NCBI RefSeq assembly: GCF_008369325.1
Contig: NZ_VOBI01000005.1
Location: forward strand, 248,001-312,000
Source of the DNA: Pseudomonas sp. ANT_H12B
Lineage (GTDB): Bacteria; Pseudomonadota; Gammaproteobacteria; Pseudomonadales; Pseudomonadaceae
Direction of reading: 5' to 3'
DNA length: 64,000 nucleotides
The notes below the pieces were generated by a model. That model saw nothing but the letters and a program-made list of their open reading frames with translations, made no database searches and was not told the DNA's origin. The position numbers and the translations under genes are program-made. Below are positions 1 through 10,253 of this stretch, one piece after another (within the stretch, counting starts at the first letter, position 1; each line of letters opens with the position of its first letter).

Positions 1-145
1 GCAGCAGGTTCTCGTGCAGATGCGCGACACCGGCTTTCTGGCCGCGCAGCTTGAGGCTCACCACGGGGCGTTTGAAAGGTCGTTTGAAAAAGGATTCGGC
101 TTGCTGGTAGCAGTCTTCGACGCGGGTATTGAGTTGCTCGGGCAT
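1..145 (-). CDS. sprT: SprT-family zinc metalloprotease-like protein, N-terminal part only
   Basis: The first 48 codons of a minus-strand gene that runs off the left edge. The protein begins MPEQLNTRVEDCYQQAESFF and continues with a basic stretch and a KLRGQKAGVAHLHE segment. This matches the N-terminus I recall for Pseudomonas SprT proteins, a SprT/Spartan-like family with a zinc-binding HExxH motif. The HExxH part lies outside the window, so no catalytic residue can be checked. The start is the ATG at 145; no overlapping upstream gene competes. Role in the family: putative zinc protease, poorly characterised in bacteria. Confidence 0.75.
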   Translation of the reverse strand, partial: MPEQLNTRVEDCYQQAESFFKRPFKRPVVSLKLRGQKAGVAHLHENLL

Positions 146-237
146 GCTTGATGGATCTCCAGAGACGTCGAGTATGCCGCAACCCTCGGGACTTGCGAAT
201 CGCTTGGGCGCCGAATGGTCGTCGCCCTTGCATTAGA

Positions 238-257
238 AGGCCGCCTTGCGGCGGCCT
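238..257 (-). terminator. Hairpin terminator after the Yip1-type gene
   Basis: Perfect 8-bp arms (AGGCCGCC / GGCGGCCT) around a 4-base loop that reads GCAA, a stable GNRA tetraloop, on the minus strand. It is followed by TTCT. It lies 35 bases past the stop of the minus-strand gene at 292-903 and before the partial sprT gene. The T run is short, so it may be only an RNA-stabilising hairpin. Confidence 0.6.
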
Positions 258-291
258 GTGTTGGCAGATCTGGTTTTTGGGTGAAGTGTTG

Positions 292-903
292 CTAATTAGT
301 GTAGACCGGCCCCACGCCGAGTCCCCAGACAATGACAGTGAACGCCATGATGGCGACCAGCACCACCAGGCCTACAGCAAGCACCGAACTTGAAAACAGG
401 AATCCCTCGTCAGATGGAATGTTCATGAACGTCGGTAGCCCCACATACAACAGATACACCGTGTAGCAAATGGCCGCGGTACCGACGATCATCCCTAGCC
501 ACATGTGTGGGTACAGCGCCGCCAGACCGCCAATGAACAGCGGTGTCGCGGTATAGGTGGCAAACGCAACGCAACGTGCCAGGCTCGGGTTGGCGTCATA
601 AGTGCGGGCCATCCAGTGAATGAAAGCGCCCATTACCGCAACGCCACCGAGCATTGCCAGGTACGACATGACTGTCATCCATAGCGCACTCTCCACGGTC
701 AACATCACTGGCGCTCTATTGCCGATGACCCAGCCAACCTGAGTGGTGCCGATAAACGCCGAAACCGCAGGGATCGCGGCCAGAATCAGAGTGTGGGTCA
801 GGTACATGTGGCTGATGCTTTCCTCCTGATCGCCACGAATCTCTTTCCATTCTTGGTCAGGGTGGGTGAAGAGCCCCACTACGTGATGGATCATGCCAGT
901 CAC
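292..903 (-). CDS. Yip1-family integral membrane protein
   Basis: 203 residues. A short cytoplasmic N-terminus (GLFTHPDQEWKEIR) is typical of bacterial Yip1-domain proteins. About five hydrophobic segments follow, near residues 38-58, 68-95, 108-130, 135-155 and 170-195. No catalytic motif is visible, and the family has no firmly known bacterial function; inner-membrane location is inferred. The ATG at 903 is preceded by a GGAGTGACTGG-like ribosome site. It stands alone, with ttcA divergent across 327 bases and a hairpin terminator behind it. Confidence 0.8.
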   Translation of the reverse strand: MTGMIHHVVGLFTHPDQEWKEIRGDQEESISHMYLTHTLILAAIPAVSAFIGTTQVGWVIGNRAPVMLTVESALWMTVMSYLAMLGGVAVMGAFIHWMARTYDANPSLARCVAFATYTATPLFIGGLAALYPHMWLGMIVGTAAICYTVYLLYVGLPTFMNIPSDEGFLFSSSVLAVGLVVLVAIMAFTVIVWGLGVGPVYTN

Positions 904-1230
904 TCCTCTTGTTTTTACCGTCGCCCCCCAGTGGAGCGCCTACGGGCCAAAGTGGCCGAGTAAGGAAAGGTCTGGATATGTGTGTGACCTTATGTCGCAG
1001 TATAGAAAGGTCTTAACGGCGCAGGTTGCAGGGCTTTAGAGCAAATTGCGCTGTAAACACGCCTGTTAATCGCCGCAGGGTCTGTCGGAACGGTTTGAAG
1101 TACGCATCACAACAAAGGGTGCGTCGGCGCATAATTTCTTTCGCAAATCCGGCATACGTTGGGCTCTTCGCCGACGACGCCTTTTTGCGTAAAATGCCGG
1201 CCTTTCGTCACACCTCACGGATTTCGTGTC
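904..1230. other. Intergenic region between divergent Yip1-type gene and ttcA
   Basis: 327 bases with no convincing gene. It must hold the promoters of both divergent genes, but I could not assign a clear -35/-10 pair. Short open frames here have no ribosome site and no recognisable product. Confidence 0.5.
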
Positions 1231-2055
1231 ATGGGCACTCTTACGGTCAACCAGAACAAACTGCAAAAGCGCCTTCGCCGCCAGGCCGGTGAGGCTGTTG
1301 CCGATTTCAACATGATTGAAGACGGCGACAAGGTCATGGTCTGCCTGTCCGGTGGCAAGGACAGCTACACGCTGCTCGACGTGCTGATGCACTTTCAGAA
1401 GGTCGCCCCGATCAGGTTCGACATCGTGGCCGTAAACATGGACCAGAAGCAGCCGGGCTTCCCCGAGGACGTGCTACCGACCTACCTCAAAACGTTGGGC
1501 GTCGAGTACCACATCGTCGAGAAAGACACCTATTCGGTGGTCAAGGAGCTGATTCCGGAAGGCAAGACCACGTGCTCGCTGTGCTCGCGCCTGCGTCGCG
1601 GTACGCTCTACACCTTTGCCGACGAAATCGGCGCGACCAAAATGGCCCTCGGTCATCACCGCGACGATATCGTCGAGACGTTCTTCCTGAACATGTTCTT
1701 CAACAGCTCGCTCAAAGCCATGCCGCCCAAGTTGCGCGCCGACGATGGCCGCAACGTGGTGATCCGCCCGCTGGCCTACTGCAACGAAAAAGACATCCAG
1801 ACCTACTCGGACTTCAAGCAATTCCCGATCATCCCGTGCAACCTCTGCGGCTCCCAGGAAAACCTGCAGCGTCAGGTGGTCAAGGAGATGCTGCAGGAGT
1901 GGGAACGCAAGACCCCGGGCCGCACCGAGAGTATTTTCCGCAGCTTGCAGAACGTGATCCCGTCGCAACTGGCAGACCGTAACCTGTTCGACTTCACCAA
2001 CTTGCGTATCGATGAAACCGTCGCGTCGCGGTTCGTCAACGTAGTAAACCTCTAA
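1231..2055 (+). CDS. ttcA: tRNA 2-thiocytidine(32) synthetase TtcA
   Basis: 274 residues, the usual TtcA length. TtcA thiolates cytidine 32 in the anticodon loop of certain tRNAs, using ATP and a [4Fe-4S] cluster. The PP-loop ATP pyrophosphatase motif SGGKDS is at residues 40-45. Two CxxC pairs, Cys115/118 (TTCSLCS) and Cys203/206 (PCNLCGS), match the catalytic and cluster-binding cysteines of the family, and GHHRDD near 141-146 is also conserved. The start is ATG 1231 ([10 protein letters not shown]); an upstream in-frame ATG at 1159 would add residues unlike the family. The gene is followed by a long REP hairpin. Confidence 0.97.
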   Translation: MGTLTVNQNKLQKRLRRQAGEAVADFNMIEDGDKVMVCLSGGKDSYTLLDVLMHFQKVAPIRFDIVAVNMDQKQPGFPEDVLPTYLKTLGVEYHIVEKDTYSVVKELIPEGKTTCSLCSRLRRGTLYTFADEIGATKMALGHHRDDIVETFFLNMFFNSSLKAMPPKLRADDGRNVVIRPLAYCNEKDIQTYSDFKQFPIIPCNLCGSQENLQRQVVKEMLQEWERKTPGRTESIFRSLQNVIPSQLADRNLFDFTNLRIDETVASRFVNVVNL

Positions 2056-2065
2056 ACACAATCAC

Positions 2066-2154
2066 TGTGGGAGCCAGCCTGCTGGCGATAGCGGTGGGTC
2101 AGACACATCATTGTTGACTGACCCGCCGCTATCGCCAGCAGGCTGGCTCCCACA
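2066..2154. repeat. REP-type inverted repeat with 37-bp arms
   Basis: The left arm (2066-2102) starts TGTGGGAGCCAGCCTGCTGG; the right arm (2118-2154) is its reverse complement except for about one base. The 15-base spacer contains ACATCATTGTTG. This is a BIME-like pair of Pseudomonas REP units. It sits between ttcA and the Tag-like gene, so it could stabilise the ttcA transcript end or attenuate read-through. Confidence 0.85.
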
Positions 2155-2186
2155 TGAATCTATTCACTTACTCATCAGGAGAGGGC

Positions 2187-2861
2187 ATGCGCGATTACAA
2201 GTGGCTGCACGAATACTGTCTGAACCGCTTCGGTTCGGCGGCTGAACTGGAAGCCCATCTGCCCGTTCCCAAGACCCCGACGCAATTGCGCAAGATCAGC
2301 GACGATCGCTACCTCTCGACCATGGCGCTGCGGGTGTTTCGCGCGGGGCTCAAGCACAGCCTGGTGGACGCCAAATGGCCGTCTTTCGAAGAAGTGTTCT
2401 TCAAGTTCGACCCGGAAAAAGTCGTGCTGATGAGCGCCGAACACCTGGAGCGCCTGATGCAGGACGCGCGGATCATCCGCCACCTGGGCAAACTCAAGAG
2501 CGTGCCACGCAATGCGCAGTTTGTGCTGGACGTAGCGCTTGAAAAGGGCAGCTTCGGCGCGTTGATCGCCGATTGGCCGGTGACCGATATTGTCGGGCTG
2601 TGGACCTACCTGAAAAAACGCGGTCATCAATTGGGCGGGTTGTCGGCGCCGCGATTCTTGCGGATGGTCGGCAAGGACACTTTTGTGCCGAGCTACGACG
2701 TGGTGGCGGCGTTGAATGCGCAGAAGATCGTCGACAAGGTACCGACCAGCCTGCGGGACTTGGCGACGGTGCAGGGCGTGTTCAACCAGTGGCATGAAGA
2801 GAGTGGTGGGCGGCCGATGAGCCAGATTTCGATGATGTTGGCCTACACAGTGAATCATTGA
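2187..2861 (+). CDS. DNA-3-methyladenine glycosylase I-like protein
   Basis: 224 residues from ATG 2187, preceded by AGGAGAGG; an in-frame ATG at 2154 lies inside the REP repeat and is not used. The protein (MRDYKWLHEYCLNRFG...) resembles the Pseudomonas branch of the Tag/AlkD-type helix-hairpin-helix glycosylase superfamily, which excises 3-methyladenine from alkylated DNA. The conserved run of helices with KISDDRYLSTMALRVFRAG and a late FVPSYDVVAAL segment fits. The four zinc-binding residues of E. coli Tag are not evident, so exact substrate is uncertain. It is monocistronic and converges on the DUF2069 gene. Confidence 0.75.
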   Translation: MRDYKWLHEYCLNRFGSAAELEAHLPVPKTPTQLRKISDDRYLSTMALRVFRAGLKHSLVDAKWPSFEEVFFKFDPEKVVLMSAEHLERLMQDARIIRHLGKLKSVPRNAQFVLDVALEKGSFGALIADWPVTDIVGLWTYLKKRGHQLGGLSAPRFLRMVGKDTFVPSYDVVAALNAQKIVDKVPTSLRDLATVQGVFNQWHEESGGRPMSQISMMLAYTVNH

Positions 2862-2874
2862 GACCGAGTCGCCC

Positions 2875-2898
2875 TCATCGCGGGCAAGCCCGCGATGA
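2875..2898. terminator. Hairpin between convergent genes, REP-derived
   Basis: Perfect 11-bp arms (TCATCGCGGGC / GCCCGCGATGA) with a 2-base AA loop, placed 14 bases past the Tag-like stop and just before the convergent DUF2069 stop. The core matches the REP consensus. It could end or stabilise both transcripts; there is no T tract. Confidence 0.55.
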
Positions 2899-2905
2899 CG
2901 GACTG

Positions 2906-3331
2906 TCAGGCGACGGAAGTCTCGCCTTCACCCGCGAGTTTGCGATTCAACTGAAACCGCCACCGCACATACAGCAACGCCGAGCAGAACACCGCCAGAC
3001 TCGCACCCATCTCCAGCAAACCAAACAGCTGCCGATTCGGGTCATACGCGGCCAATGCGCCCTTGATGAAATACAGGTTCACCACAAAACACATCCACGA
3101 ATGCCCACGCGCGCTGCCGACGATCATCCCCGGCGCCAGCAACAACAGCGGCACCAGCTCGATCAGCAGAATCACCCACGGCCGCGCGCCATGCAGGTTG
3201 GCGACGACCAGGTAGTAAGCGCAGAGCAGCCCCACCAGGCCGAAAAAGCACAGCAGGCTGATGATGCGCATCGCCCGTACCCGAGGCTCCAGCCACTCGA
3301 TGGAGGGCAGGATTTTTGGCTTCTTGGCCAC
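2906..3331 (-). CDS. DUF2069 inner-membrane protein
   Basis: 141 residues with four hydrophobic segments (LLCFFGLVGLLCAYYLVV, WVILLIELVPLLLLAPGM, a third around WMCFVVNLYFIKG and a fourth around LLEMGASLAVFCSALLYV). This is the DUF2069 pattern; function unknown. I chose the GTG at 3331 (VAKKPKILPS), which sits one base after the wrbA stop with a GGAGAG site upstream. A longer frame upstream overlaps wrbA and is a shadow. Last gene of the arsC-wrbA-DUF2069 operon. Confidence 0.85.
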   Translation of the reverse strand: MAKKPKILPSIEWLEPRVRAMRIISLLCFFGLVGLLCAYYLVVANLHGARPWVILLIELVPLLLLAPGMIVGSARGHSWMCFVVNLYFIKGALAAYDPNRQLFGLLEMGASLAVFCSALLYVRWRFQLNRKLAGEGETSVA

Positions 3332-3332
3332 G

Positions 3333-4858
<1,526 letters not shown>

Positions 4859-4861
<3 letters not shown>

Positions 4862-4892
4862 TCGTTCCCACGCGGGAGCGGGGGAACGATCA
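4859..4892. repeat. Inverted repeat of the TGATCGTTCCCACGC family
   Basis: The arms TGATCGTTCCC (4859-4869) and GGGAACGATCA (4882-4892) are perfect inverse copies around a 12-base middle. The first three bases are the stop codon of the thioredoxin gene. The same 13-base start, TGATCGTTCCCAC, occurs on the other strand at 38886. It may also act as a transcription terminator for the convergent gene pair. Confidence 0.8.
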
Positions 4893-4901
4893 GCCAGGGG
4901 A

Positions 4902-5306
4902 TCAACCCTCTTCAAGCCACCAGCGCAACGGCTTGCCTTCCGCCGGCCAGAAGCGCATCTGCTCGATCGGCGAAACGTCCCAACTCTGCACGTTTTCCAG
5001 TGCCCGAAGGAAGCGTTTTTCCTGTTCCATCAACGCCGGCGCACAGAGTTTGCGCGTGCTGCCGACCTTGCCGAAGCTCAGCTTGTGGCCTTCCAGGGAG
5101 TACGGCGCGAACCAATGGTTGCAGCCGCCATTGCCGTAGGCCCGGCCGTCGTCACCGAGGGTGACGGTCAGGTGGCTGTAGTCCATCAATGGACGTTCGC
5201 CGATCCATTCCAGAATGTAGCTGCGGTTTTGTTGCAGTTGTACCGGTTCAGCGGCGCAGCCCATCAGACTGGCGCCAACCATGGCGGCCAGAGCAAGGTG
5301 TTTCAT
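4902..5306 (-). CDS. META/HslJ-domain lipoprotein
   Basis: 134 residues. MKHLALAAMVGASLMGC is a lipoprotein signal peptide with Cys17 as the lipid attachment site. The rest is a single META domain, recognised by GGCNHWFAPYSLEGHKLSFG followed by a LCAPALMEQEKRFLRAL helix, as in HslJ. The family is linked to stress and antibiotic tolerance without a defined reaction. The ATG at 5306 overlaps the stop of the upstream gene by one base (TGATG), so the two are translated together. Convergent with the thioredoxin gene. Confidence 0.85.
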   Translation of the reverse strand: MKHLALAAMVGASLMGCAAEPVQLQQNRSYILEWIGERPLMDYSHLTVTLGDDGRAYGNGGCNHWFAPYSLEGHKLSFGKVGSTRKLCAPALMEQEKRFLRALENVQSWDVSPIEQMRFWPAEGKPLRWWLEEG

Positions 5307-5740
5307 CACGCGGGCTCCTGGCATTTCGGGCACAGGTGTTTCTCGCCTGCGGTGGTCCAGCCCAACTCGGCAATCCGCGCGGTGGCGGCAGGCTTTTCAG
5401 CCTTGTTGCCCAGCTTGGCGTCGACCGCGAACTCGAAGCTCAGCTCTTTGGCGCAGCTGTCACAGTTGACTTTCCAGGTGTGGATCGCCAGCTCACCGAA
5501 CACCGGACCACTGGCCACCGCGACCCATTGGCCGGGCGGGTTGATCAAATGGCGAACCGTTTCGACGGTCAGTCGCATGGACAAGTCCTTGCTGCCCTTG
5601 AGGGTCACTACCAGCACGTCGTTAGTACGAATCGAGCCGCCGTTGCCGGTGACTTGATAACGCCCCGGCACAAGGGCGCGGCATTCGGTGAGGGTGTGTT
5701 GCGGGTTCATCAGGGTGTAGCGGAAATCGTGTTCGACCAT
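5306..5740 (-). CDS. Conserved hypothetical protein with zinc-ribbon-like cysteine pairs
   Basis: 144 residues beginning MVEHDFRYTLMNPQHTLTEC, with GGAGG seven bases before the ATG at 5740. Two CxxC pairs (CDSCAKEL near 93-96 and CPKCQEP at the C-terminus) could bind zinc, but they are far apart and no named fold is evident. No signal peptide or membrane segment. It is co-transcribed with the META lipoprotein gene by a one-base overlap. I recall similar proteins across Pseudomonas but no assigned role. Confidence 0.75.
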   Translation of the reverse strand: MVEHDFRYTLMNPQHTLTECRALVPGRYQVTGNGGSIRTNDVLVVTLKGSKDLSMRLTVETVRHLINPPGQWVAVASGPVFGELAIHTWKVNCDSCAKELSFEFAVDAKLGNKAEKPAATARIAELGWTTAGEKHLCPKCQEPA

Positions 5741-5874
5741 GGGTCCTCCAAATATGCGCGATATGCTATCACGGGCCTGCGCGCAGCATGGCGCGGGCAT
5801 ATGACCTTCGATCTGGTTCAAATTACCTGCCCACTCATGGCACACTGCCGCTTTTGCATCTCTAAGGAACGGAC

Positions 5875-6270
5875 ATGGCGTTAATCGAATGTTATGAGTG
5901 CAAGCAAAGCATCAGTTCTACGGCGCCTGCTTGCATTCATTGCGGTGCACCTGCAGGGACGGTGCAAGTGGCCACTTCGAAGGCAACGCTTCAGGAGGCG
6001 CCTCTGTCTTTCGGGCGTTTGCCGATGGATGAGAACGTCGCCAGGGTGACCCCGGCCGCATTCGGACGCAGACGCAAAACCGAAGTCGAAGCCCAGATCC
6101 CGACACCGGCACCCGATAGGACGCGTCCGGTAGAACTCTGGCTTAAGTTTATGATTTTTTTGCTACCGCCGTTTTTTGTCTGGTTCCTGCTGCGTCGCGG
6201 ACATTCCCTGGGCCAGCGCTTGACAGGCTTTGGCTGGCTGGCATTGATGATCATTTTGTCGAAGGCCTGA
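5875..6270 (+). CDS. Zinc-ribbon membrane protein, unknown function
   Basis: 131 residues. The N-terminal zinc ribbon has two CxxC pairs (CYECKQ at 7-10 and CIHCGAP at 20-23). A variable charged linker follows, then two hydrophobic segments near 90-105 and 116-130. The architecture suggests a cytosolic metal-binding head on an inner-membrane anchor. ATG 5875 is preceded by AAGGAACGG. It is divergent from the 5306-5740 gene and converges tightly on ldhA (4 bases between stops). Confidence 0.75.
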   Translation: MALIECYECKQSISSTAPACIHCGAPAGTVQVATSKATLQEAPLSFGRLPMDENVARVTPAAFGRRRKTEVEAQIPTPAPDRTRPVELWLKFMIFLLPPFFVWFLLRRGHSLGQRLTGFGWLALMIILSKA

Positions 6271-6274
6271 GACG

Positions 6275-7264
6275 TCAGCCCTCGACCCGATTCTGCGGCG
6301 TGCCGGCGGCCCAGGCAGCGATGTTCTGCAGGGTCGTCGTGGCAATCGCGCCCAGGGCTTCGCGGGTCAGAAAGGCCTGGTGCGCGGTGATGATTACGTT
6401 CGGAAAGGTCAGCAGCCGCGCCAGCACATCGTCCTGCAGTGGCAAGTCGGAACGATCCTCGAAGAACAGCTGCGCCTCTTCTTCATACACATCCAGCCCC
6501 AGATAACCCAGTCGGCCGTCCTTCAACGCGTCGATCAGCGCCGGCGTGTCCACCAGACCGCCGCGTCCGGTGTTGATCAACATGGCGCCGGGCTGCATGT
6601 GCGCCAGTGACTCACTATTGATCAGGTGTTTGCTTTGTTCGTTGAGCGGGCAGTGCAGGCTGATGATCTGCGACTCGGCCAGCAGTTCCGGCAAGCTCAG
6701 GTAGCGGGCGCCGAGGGCCTCGACCTGCGGGTTGGGGTAGGGGTCGTAAGCCAGCAACCGGCAGCCGAAACCATTCATGATTTTCGCGAAGGTTGCACCG
6801 ATCTGCCCAGTGCCGATCACACCAACCGTCTTGCCCACCAAATCGAAACCCGTCAGCCCGTGCAGGCTGAAATCCCCTTCGCGCGTGCGATTGTAGGCGC
6901 GGTGCAAACGGCGGTTGAGCGCCAGGATCAGTGCCACCGCATGTTCGGCCACCGCATGAGGCGAATAGGCCGGGACCCGCACGATCATCAGCCCCAGATG
7001 TTTTGCAGCCGCCAGGTCGACATGGTTGTAACCTGCCGAGCGCAGGGCAATCAGGCGTGTGCCGCCCGCTGCCAGGCGTTCGAGCACCGGTGCGCTGAGG
7101 TCATCATTGATGAAAGCGCAGACCACCTCGTGATGCTCCGCCAGCGCCACTGTATCGAGGCTCAGTCGCGCCGATTGAAAGTGCAACTCGATGCCGGCCG
7201 GTAGCTCGGCCCCCAGGAAACTGTCGCGGTCGTAGGTCTGACTGCTGAAAAGAATCGTGCGCAT
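6275..7264 (-). CDS. ldhA: Fermentative D-lactate dehydrogenase
   Basis: 329 residues, matching NAD-dependent LdhA of the D-2-hydroxyacid dehydrogenase family, which converts pyruvate to D-lactate. The Rossmann motif GVIGTGQIG lies near residue 150. It is followed by the family signature with INTGRGGLVDTPALIDALK, which carries the substrate arginine region, then DVYEEE and the catalytic histidine in TAHQAFLTREAL. It lies 21 bases downstream of gacS on the same strand, an order I recall from P. aeruginosa (PA0927-PA0928), so read-through from gacS is likely. Confidence 0.93.
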   Translation of the reverse strand: MRTILFSSQTYDRDSFLGAELPAGIELHFQSARLSLDTVALAEHHEVVCAFINDDLSAPVLERLAAGGTRLIALRSAGYNHVDLAAAKHLGLMIVRVPAYSPHAVAEHAVALILALNRRLHRAYNRTREGDFSLHGLTGFDLVGKTVGVIGTGQIGATFAKIMNGFGCRLLAYDPYPNPQVEALGARYLSLPELLAESQIISLHCPLNEQSKHLINSESLAHMQPGAMLINTGRGGLVDTPALIDALKDGRLGYLGLDVYEEEAQLFFEDRSDLPLQDDVLARLLTFPNVIITAHQAFLTREALGAIATTTLQNIAAWAAGTPQNRVEG

Positions 7265-7285
7265 GCGGTCCTCCTGGAAAGTGCA

Positions 7286-10039
7286 TCAAGCGTTGATACG
7301 GGCATGGGCGGCCAGGCGATTGATGGCCCGGTCGAGCTCATCGAGCGCGCTGTAGGCTTTGGCGTCCTGTTGCTTGAGCAGGGTTTCGCTACGCTGGCAG
7401 GCGGCGCGCAGTTGCGGTACGCCGCAATAACGAGTCGCGCCGTGCAAGCGATGGACTCGCTCGATCAGGGCGTTGTGGTCGTTGGTTCCCCGGGCGATGC
7501 GAATGGCTTCACGGTCGGCTTCCAGTGACGCCAGCAGCATTGCCAGCATGTCCGCCGCCAGATCGGCCTTGCCGGCGGCCAGGCGCAAACCTTCTTCGTG
7601 ATCGAGCACCTGCAACTCGTGGCCGCCGCCATGGCTGTCGCTGGAACGCTTCGGCCCATGATTACGCAGCGCCAGGCCGGTCCACTTCAACACCACCTGC
7701 GCCAGTTGCCGTTCGCTGATCGGCTTGGTCAGGTAATCGTCCATGCCACTTTGCAGCAGCGCACGTTTTTCGTTGGCCATCGCGTGGGCGGTGAGGGCAA
7801 CGATCGGCAGTGGCGTGCAATGACGCTCGCTTTCCCACTGGCGGATTGCTTCGGTGCTCTGGCGTCCGTCCATGCCGGGCATCTGCACGTCCATCAACAC
7901 CAGATCGAAGGTTTCGTTCTGTACGGCTTTGACCGCGGCGTAACCGCTCTCCACCGCGAGCACCTTGGCGCCCATGTCTTCGAGCAGGGTTTGCACCAGC
8001 AACAGGTTGGCCGGGTTGTCGTCAACGCAAAGGACCTTCGGCGCACGGCTGGACACCGGTTCTGCGGGGTCACTGCGTTGCTGGCGCGGGTTGACCAGAT
8101 CGGACAACGCCCGTCGCAGCTTGCGGGTGCAAGCCGGTTTAGCCTGGAGCTGGCTGTGAGGGTTGGGCACCGAGAGATGGAACAGCGTCTGCTCGGTGGT
8201 TGGGCACAGCACCAGCACTTTGCAGCCCAAATGTTCAAGGTCCCAGATGTGCTGGTTGAGCCGCTCTGGCGGCATGTCGTTGCTGGTGATGCCGAGTACC
8301 GCCAGGTCGATCGCCTGATCGGTCTGATGGGCGCCGGTGACACCATTGGCCAGGCTTTCCAGCGTATTGAACGGGGTGACTACGAGGCCGCAGTCTTCCA
8401 GTTGATGCTGCAACGCCTGATGGGCCAGTTCATGGTTTTCCAGTACCGCGACCCGGCGCCCGAGCAGTGGCGGACCGGGGAGGTCTTCGGCGTCGTCGCG
8501 GGTCTTGGGCAGGCTCAGGCTGATCCAGAACTCCGAACCTTCGCCCGGCGTGCTGTCGACGCCGATCTCGCCACCCATCTGTTCGATCAGGCGTTTGGAA
8601 ATCACCAGGCCAAGGCCGGTGCCCCCCGGCTGGCGCGACAGCGAGTTGTCGGCCTGACTGAAAGCCTGGAACAGCGCGCGCACGTCCTGGTTCGACAGGC
8701 CGATGCCGGTGTCTTGAATGCTGATGCGCAGTTGCACGCTGTCTTCATGCTCTTCTTCGAGCATGGCCCGGGCGACGATAGTGCCTTCGCGAGTGAACTT
8801 GATCGCGTTGCTGACCAGGTTGGTGAGGATCTGCTTGAGTCGCAGCGGGTCGCCCACCAGCGACAGCGGCGTGTCGCGATACACCAGGCTCACCAGCTCA
8901 AGCTGCTTGGCGTGGGCGGCGGGCGCGAGGATGGTCAGCGTGTCCTGCAGCAGGTCGCGCAAGTTGAACGGAATATTGTCGAGCACCAGTTTGCCGGCTT
9001 CTATTTTCGAGAAATCGAGGATCTCGTTGATGATCCCCAACAGGCTGTCGGCGGACTTTTCGATGGTGCCCAAATAGTCGAGTTGGCGCGGGGTCAGTTC
9101 GCTTTTTTGCAGCAGGTGCGTGAAGCCGAGAATGCCGTTGAGCGGCGTGCGGATTTCATGGCTCATGTTGGCCAGGAATTCGGATTTTATCCGACTCGCC
9201 TCAAGGGCTTCCTTGCGCGCCAGATCCAGTTCGATGTTCTGGATCTCGATGGTTTCCAGGTTTTGCCGCACGTCTTCGGTGGCCTGATCAACGCTGTGCT
9301 GCAACTCTTCCTGCGCGTTTTGCAGGGTGCCGGCCATGCGGTTGATGCCGGACGCCAGTTCATCCAGTTCCTGACTACCGAGAGGCGGCAGGCGGGTTTC
9401 CAGGTGGCCGTCCTTGAGTTGTGCCACGGCTTGCTTGATCTGGCTCAGCGGCCGATTGATGGTGCGGCCCATGCGCAATGCCAGCAGCGCCGCACCGGCC
9501 AGGCCTGCACCGATCAACAGCAGGCTGGCGAACAGGCTGCGGTAACCGCGCAGCAGCATGCCGTTGTGGGACAGTTCGAGTTCGACCCAACCCAACAGGC
9601 GCTCGGCTTCATCGGGAATCAGGTCACCGGCCAGATTGCGGTGCTTGCCGAACACCGGCAGCAGATAGCGAGTGGCATCGTTGCCGCTGCGGCGCAACAT
9701 CTGCGAGCTGTTGCCGATCGGTGCCTGGTTGAGCATCGTCGGGCCGGCATGGGCCAGCAGGGTTCGGTCGGGGGCGAGGAAGGTCACCGCACGCACGTCC
9801 GGCTGTTCAAGGAACTGGGTGGCGATGCGTTCCAGCAGTTCGGTGTTCCGGTGACCCATGGCCGGGGCCACCAGGGGCGCCAGTTGTTCGGCGATCATCT
9901 CGCCACGCTGCATGAGTTGGGTTTGCAGGTCGGACTGCTGCATCCAGGTAAAATAGCCGCCCAGAACCAATGCCATCAGGCTGGTCGGCAACAGGGTCAG
10001 CAACAGCACGCGGCCTTTAATTCCCAGTTTCTTGAGCAC
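7286..10039 (-). CDS. gacS: Hybrid sensor histidine kinase GacS
   Basis: 917 residues, the known GacS length. Domains in order: TM1 (10-32), periplasmic sensor domain to about 163, TM2 (167-190), HAMP (190-245), dimerisation domain with FLANMSHEIRTPLNG (His294), ATPase domain with GTGLGLVISKRL, a receiver with VLMDVQMPGMDG, and an HPt domain with HRLHGATRYCG. GacS drives GacA and the small RNAs that titrate RsmA/CsrA, controlling secondary metabolism and biofilm. The start is a GTG at 10039 (MLKKLGIKGR), with AGGAGA upstream; the frame is open further but this start matches known GacS. Orphan kinase gene: gacA is not in the window. Confidence 0.97.
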   Translation of the reverse strand: MLKKLGIKGRVLLLTLLPTSLMALVLGGYFTWMQQSDLQTQLMQRGEMIAEQLAPLVAPAMGHRNTELLERIATQFLEQPDVRAVTFLAPDRTLLAHAGPTMLNQAPIGNSSQMLRRSGNDATRYLLPVFGKHRNLAGDLIPDEAERLLGWVELELSHNGMLLRGYRSLFASLLLIGAGLAGAALLALRMGRTINRPLSQIKQAVAQLKDGHLETRLPPLGSQELDELASGINRMAGTLQNAQEELQHSVDQATEDVRQNLETIEIQNIELDLARKEALEASRIKSEFLANMSHEIRTPLNGILGFTHLLQKSELTPRQLDYLGTIEKSADSLLGIINEILDFSKIEAGKLVLDNIPFNLRDLLQDTLTILAPAAHAKQLELVSLVYRDTPLSLVGDPLRLKQILTNLVSNAIKFTREGTIVARAMLEEEHEDSVQLRISIQDTGIGLSNQDVRALFQAFSQADNSLSRQPGGTGLGLVISKRLIEQMGGEIGVDSTPGEGSEFWISLSLPKTRDDAEDLPGPPLLGRRVAVLENHELAHQALQHQLEDCGLVVTPFNTLESLANGVTGAHQTDQAIDLAVLGITSNDMPPERLNQHIWDLEHLGCKVLVLCPTTEQTLFHLSVPNPHSQLQAKPACTRKLRRALSDLVNPRQQRSDPAEPVSSRAPKVLCVDDNPANLLLVQTLLEDMGAKVLAVESGYAAVKAVQNETFDLVLMDVQMPGMDGRQSTEAIRQWESERHCTPLPIVALTAHAMANEKRALLQSGMDDYLTKPISERQLAQVVLKWTGLALRNHGPKRSSDSHGGGHELQVLDHEEGLRLAAGKADLAADMLAMLLASLEADREAIRIARGTNDHNALIERVHRLHGATRYCGVPQLRAACQRSETLLKQQDAKAYSALDELDRAINRLAAHARINA

Positions 10040-10228
10040 GCATCTCTCCTGCATCCAGCTATTTAATGACCTGCACGTACGTCCGGCACGCGCCACCTGC
10101 GCAGTGTAGCGATTTGCATGCGGGCAATCTTCGTAAAATTGATGTCGTCATTCGTCGGCCGATGCCCTGCATTTGCGCTGCGGGCAAAGCTTGGGTTGCC
10201 CTTGGCGAAGCATTCTTGAATAATCGCC

Positions 10229-10247
10229 AACTGAGAATTATTTGCAG
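10229..10247 (+). promoter_or_regulatory. Candidate Fur box in front of the pirR-like gene
   Basis: AACTGAGAATTATTTGCAG ends seven bases before the response-regulator ATG. It resembles the AT-rich GATAAT-like hexamers of Pseudomonas Fur sites (GAGAAT-TATTTGC) and is out of character with the surrounding GC-rich DNA. Iron control of the pair would agree with the PirRS assignment. Reading by eye only; no score computed. Confidence 0.4.
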
Positions 10248-10253
10248 ATACTC

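Noticed and set aside
7598..10066. An 822-codon open frame on the plus strand opposite gacS
   Set aside because: It is the complement of a full-length, well recognised GacS. The translation is rich in Q, H, R and V without domain motifs, as is usual for antisense frames in high-GC DNA.
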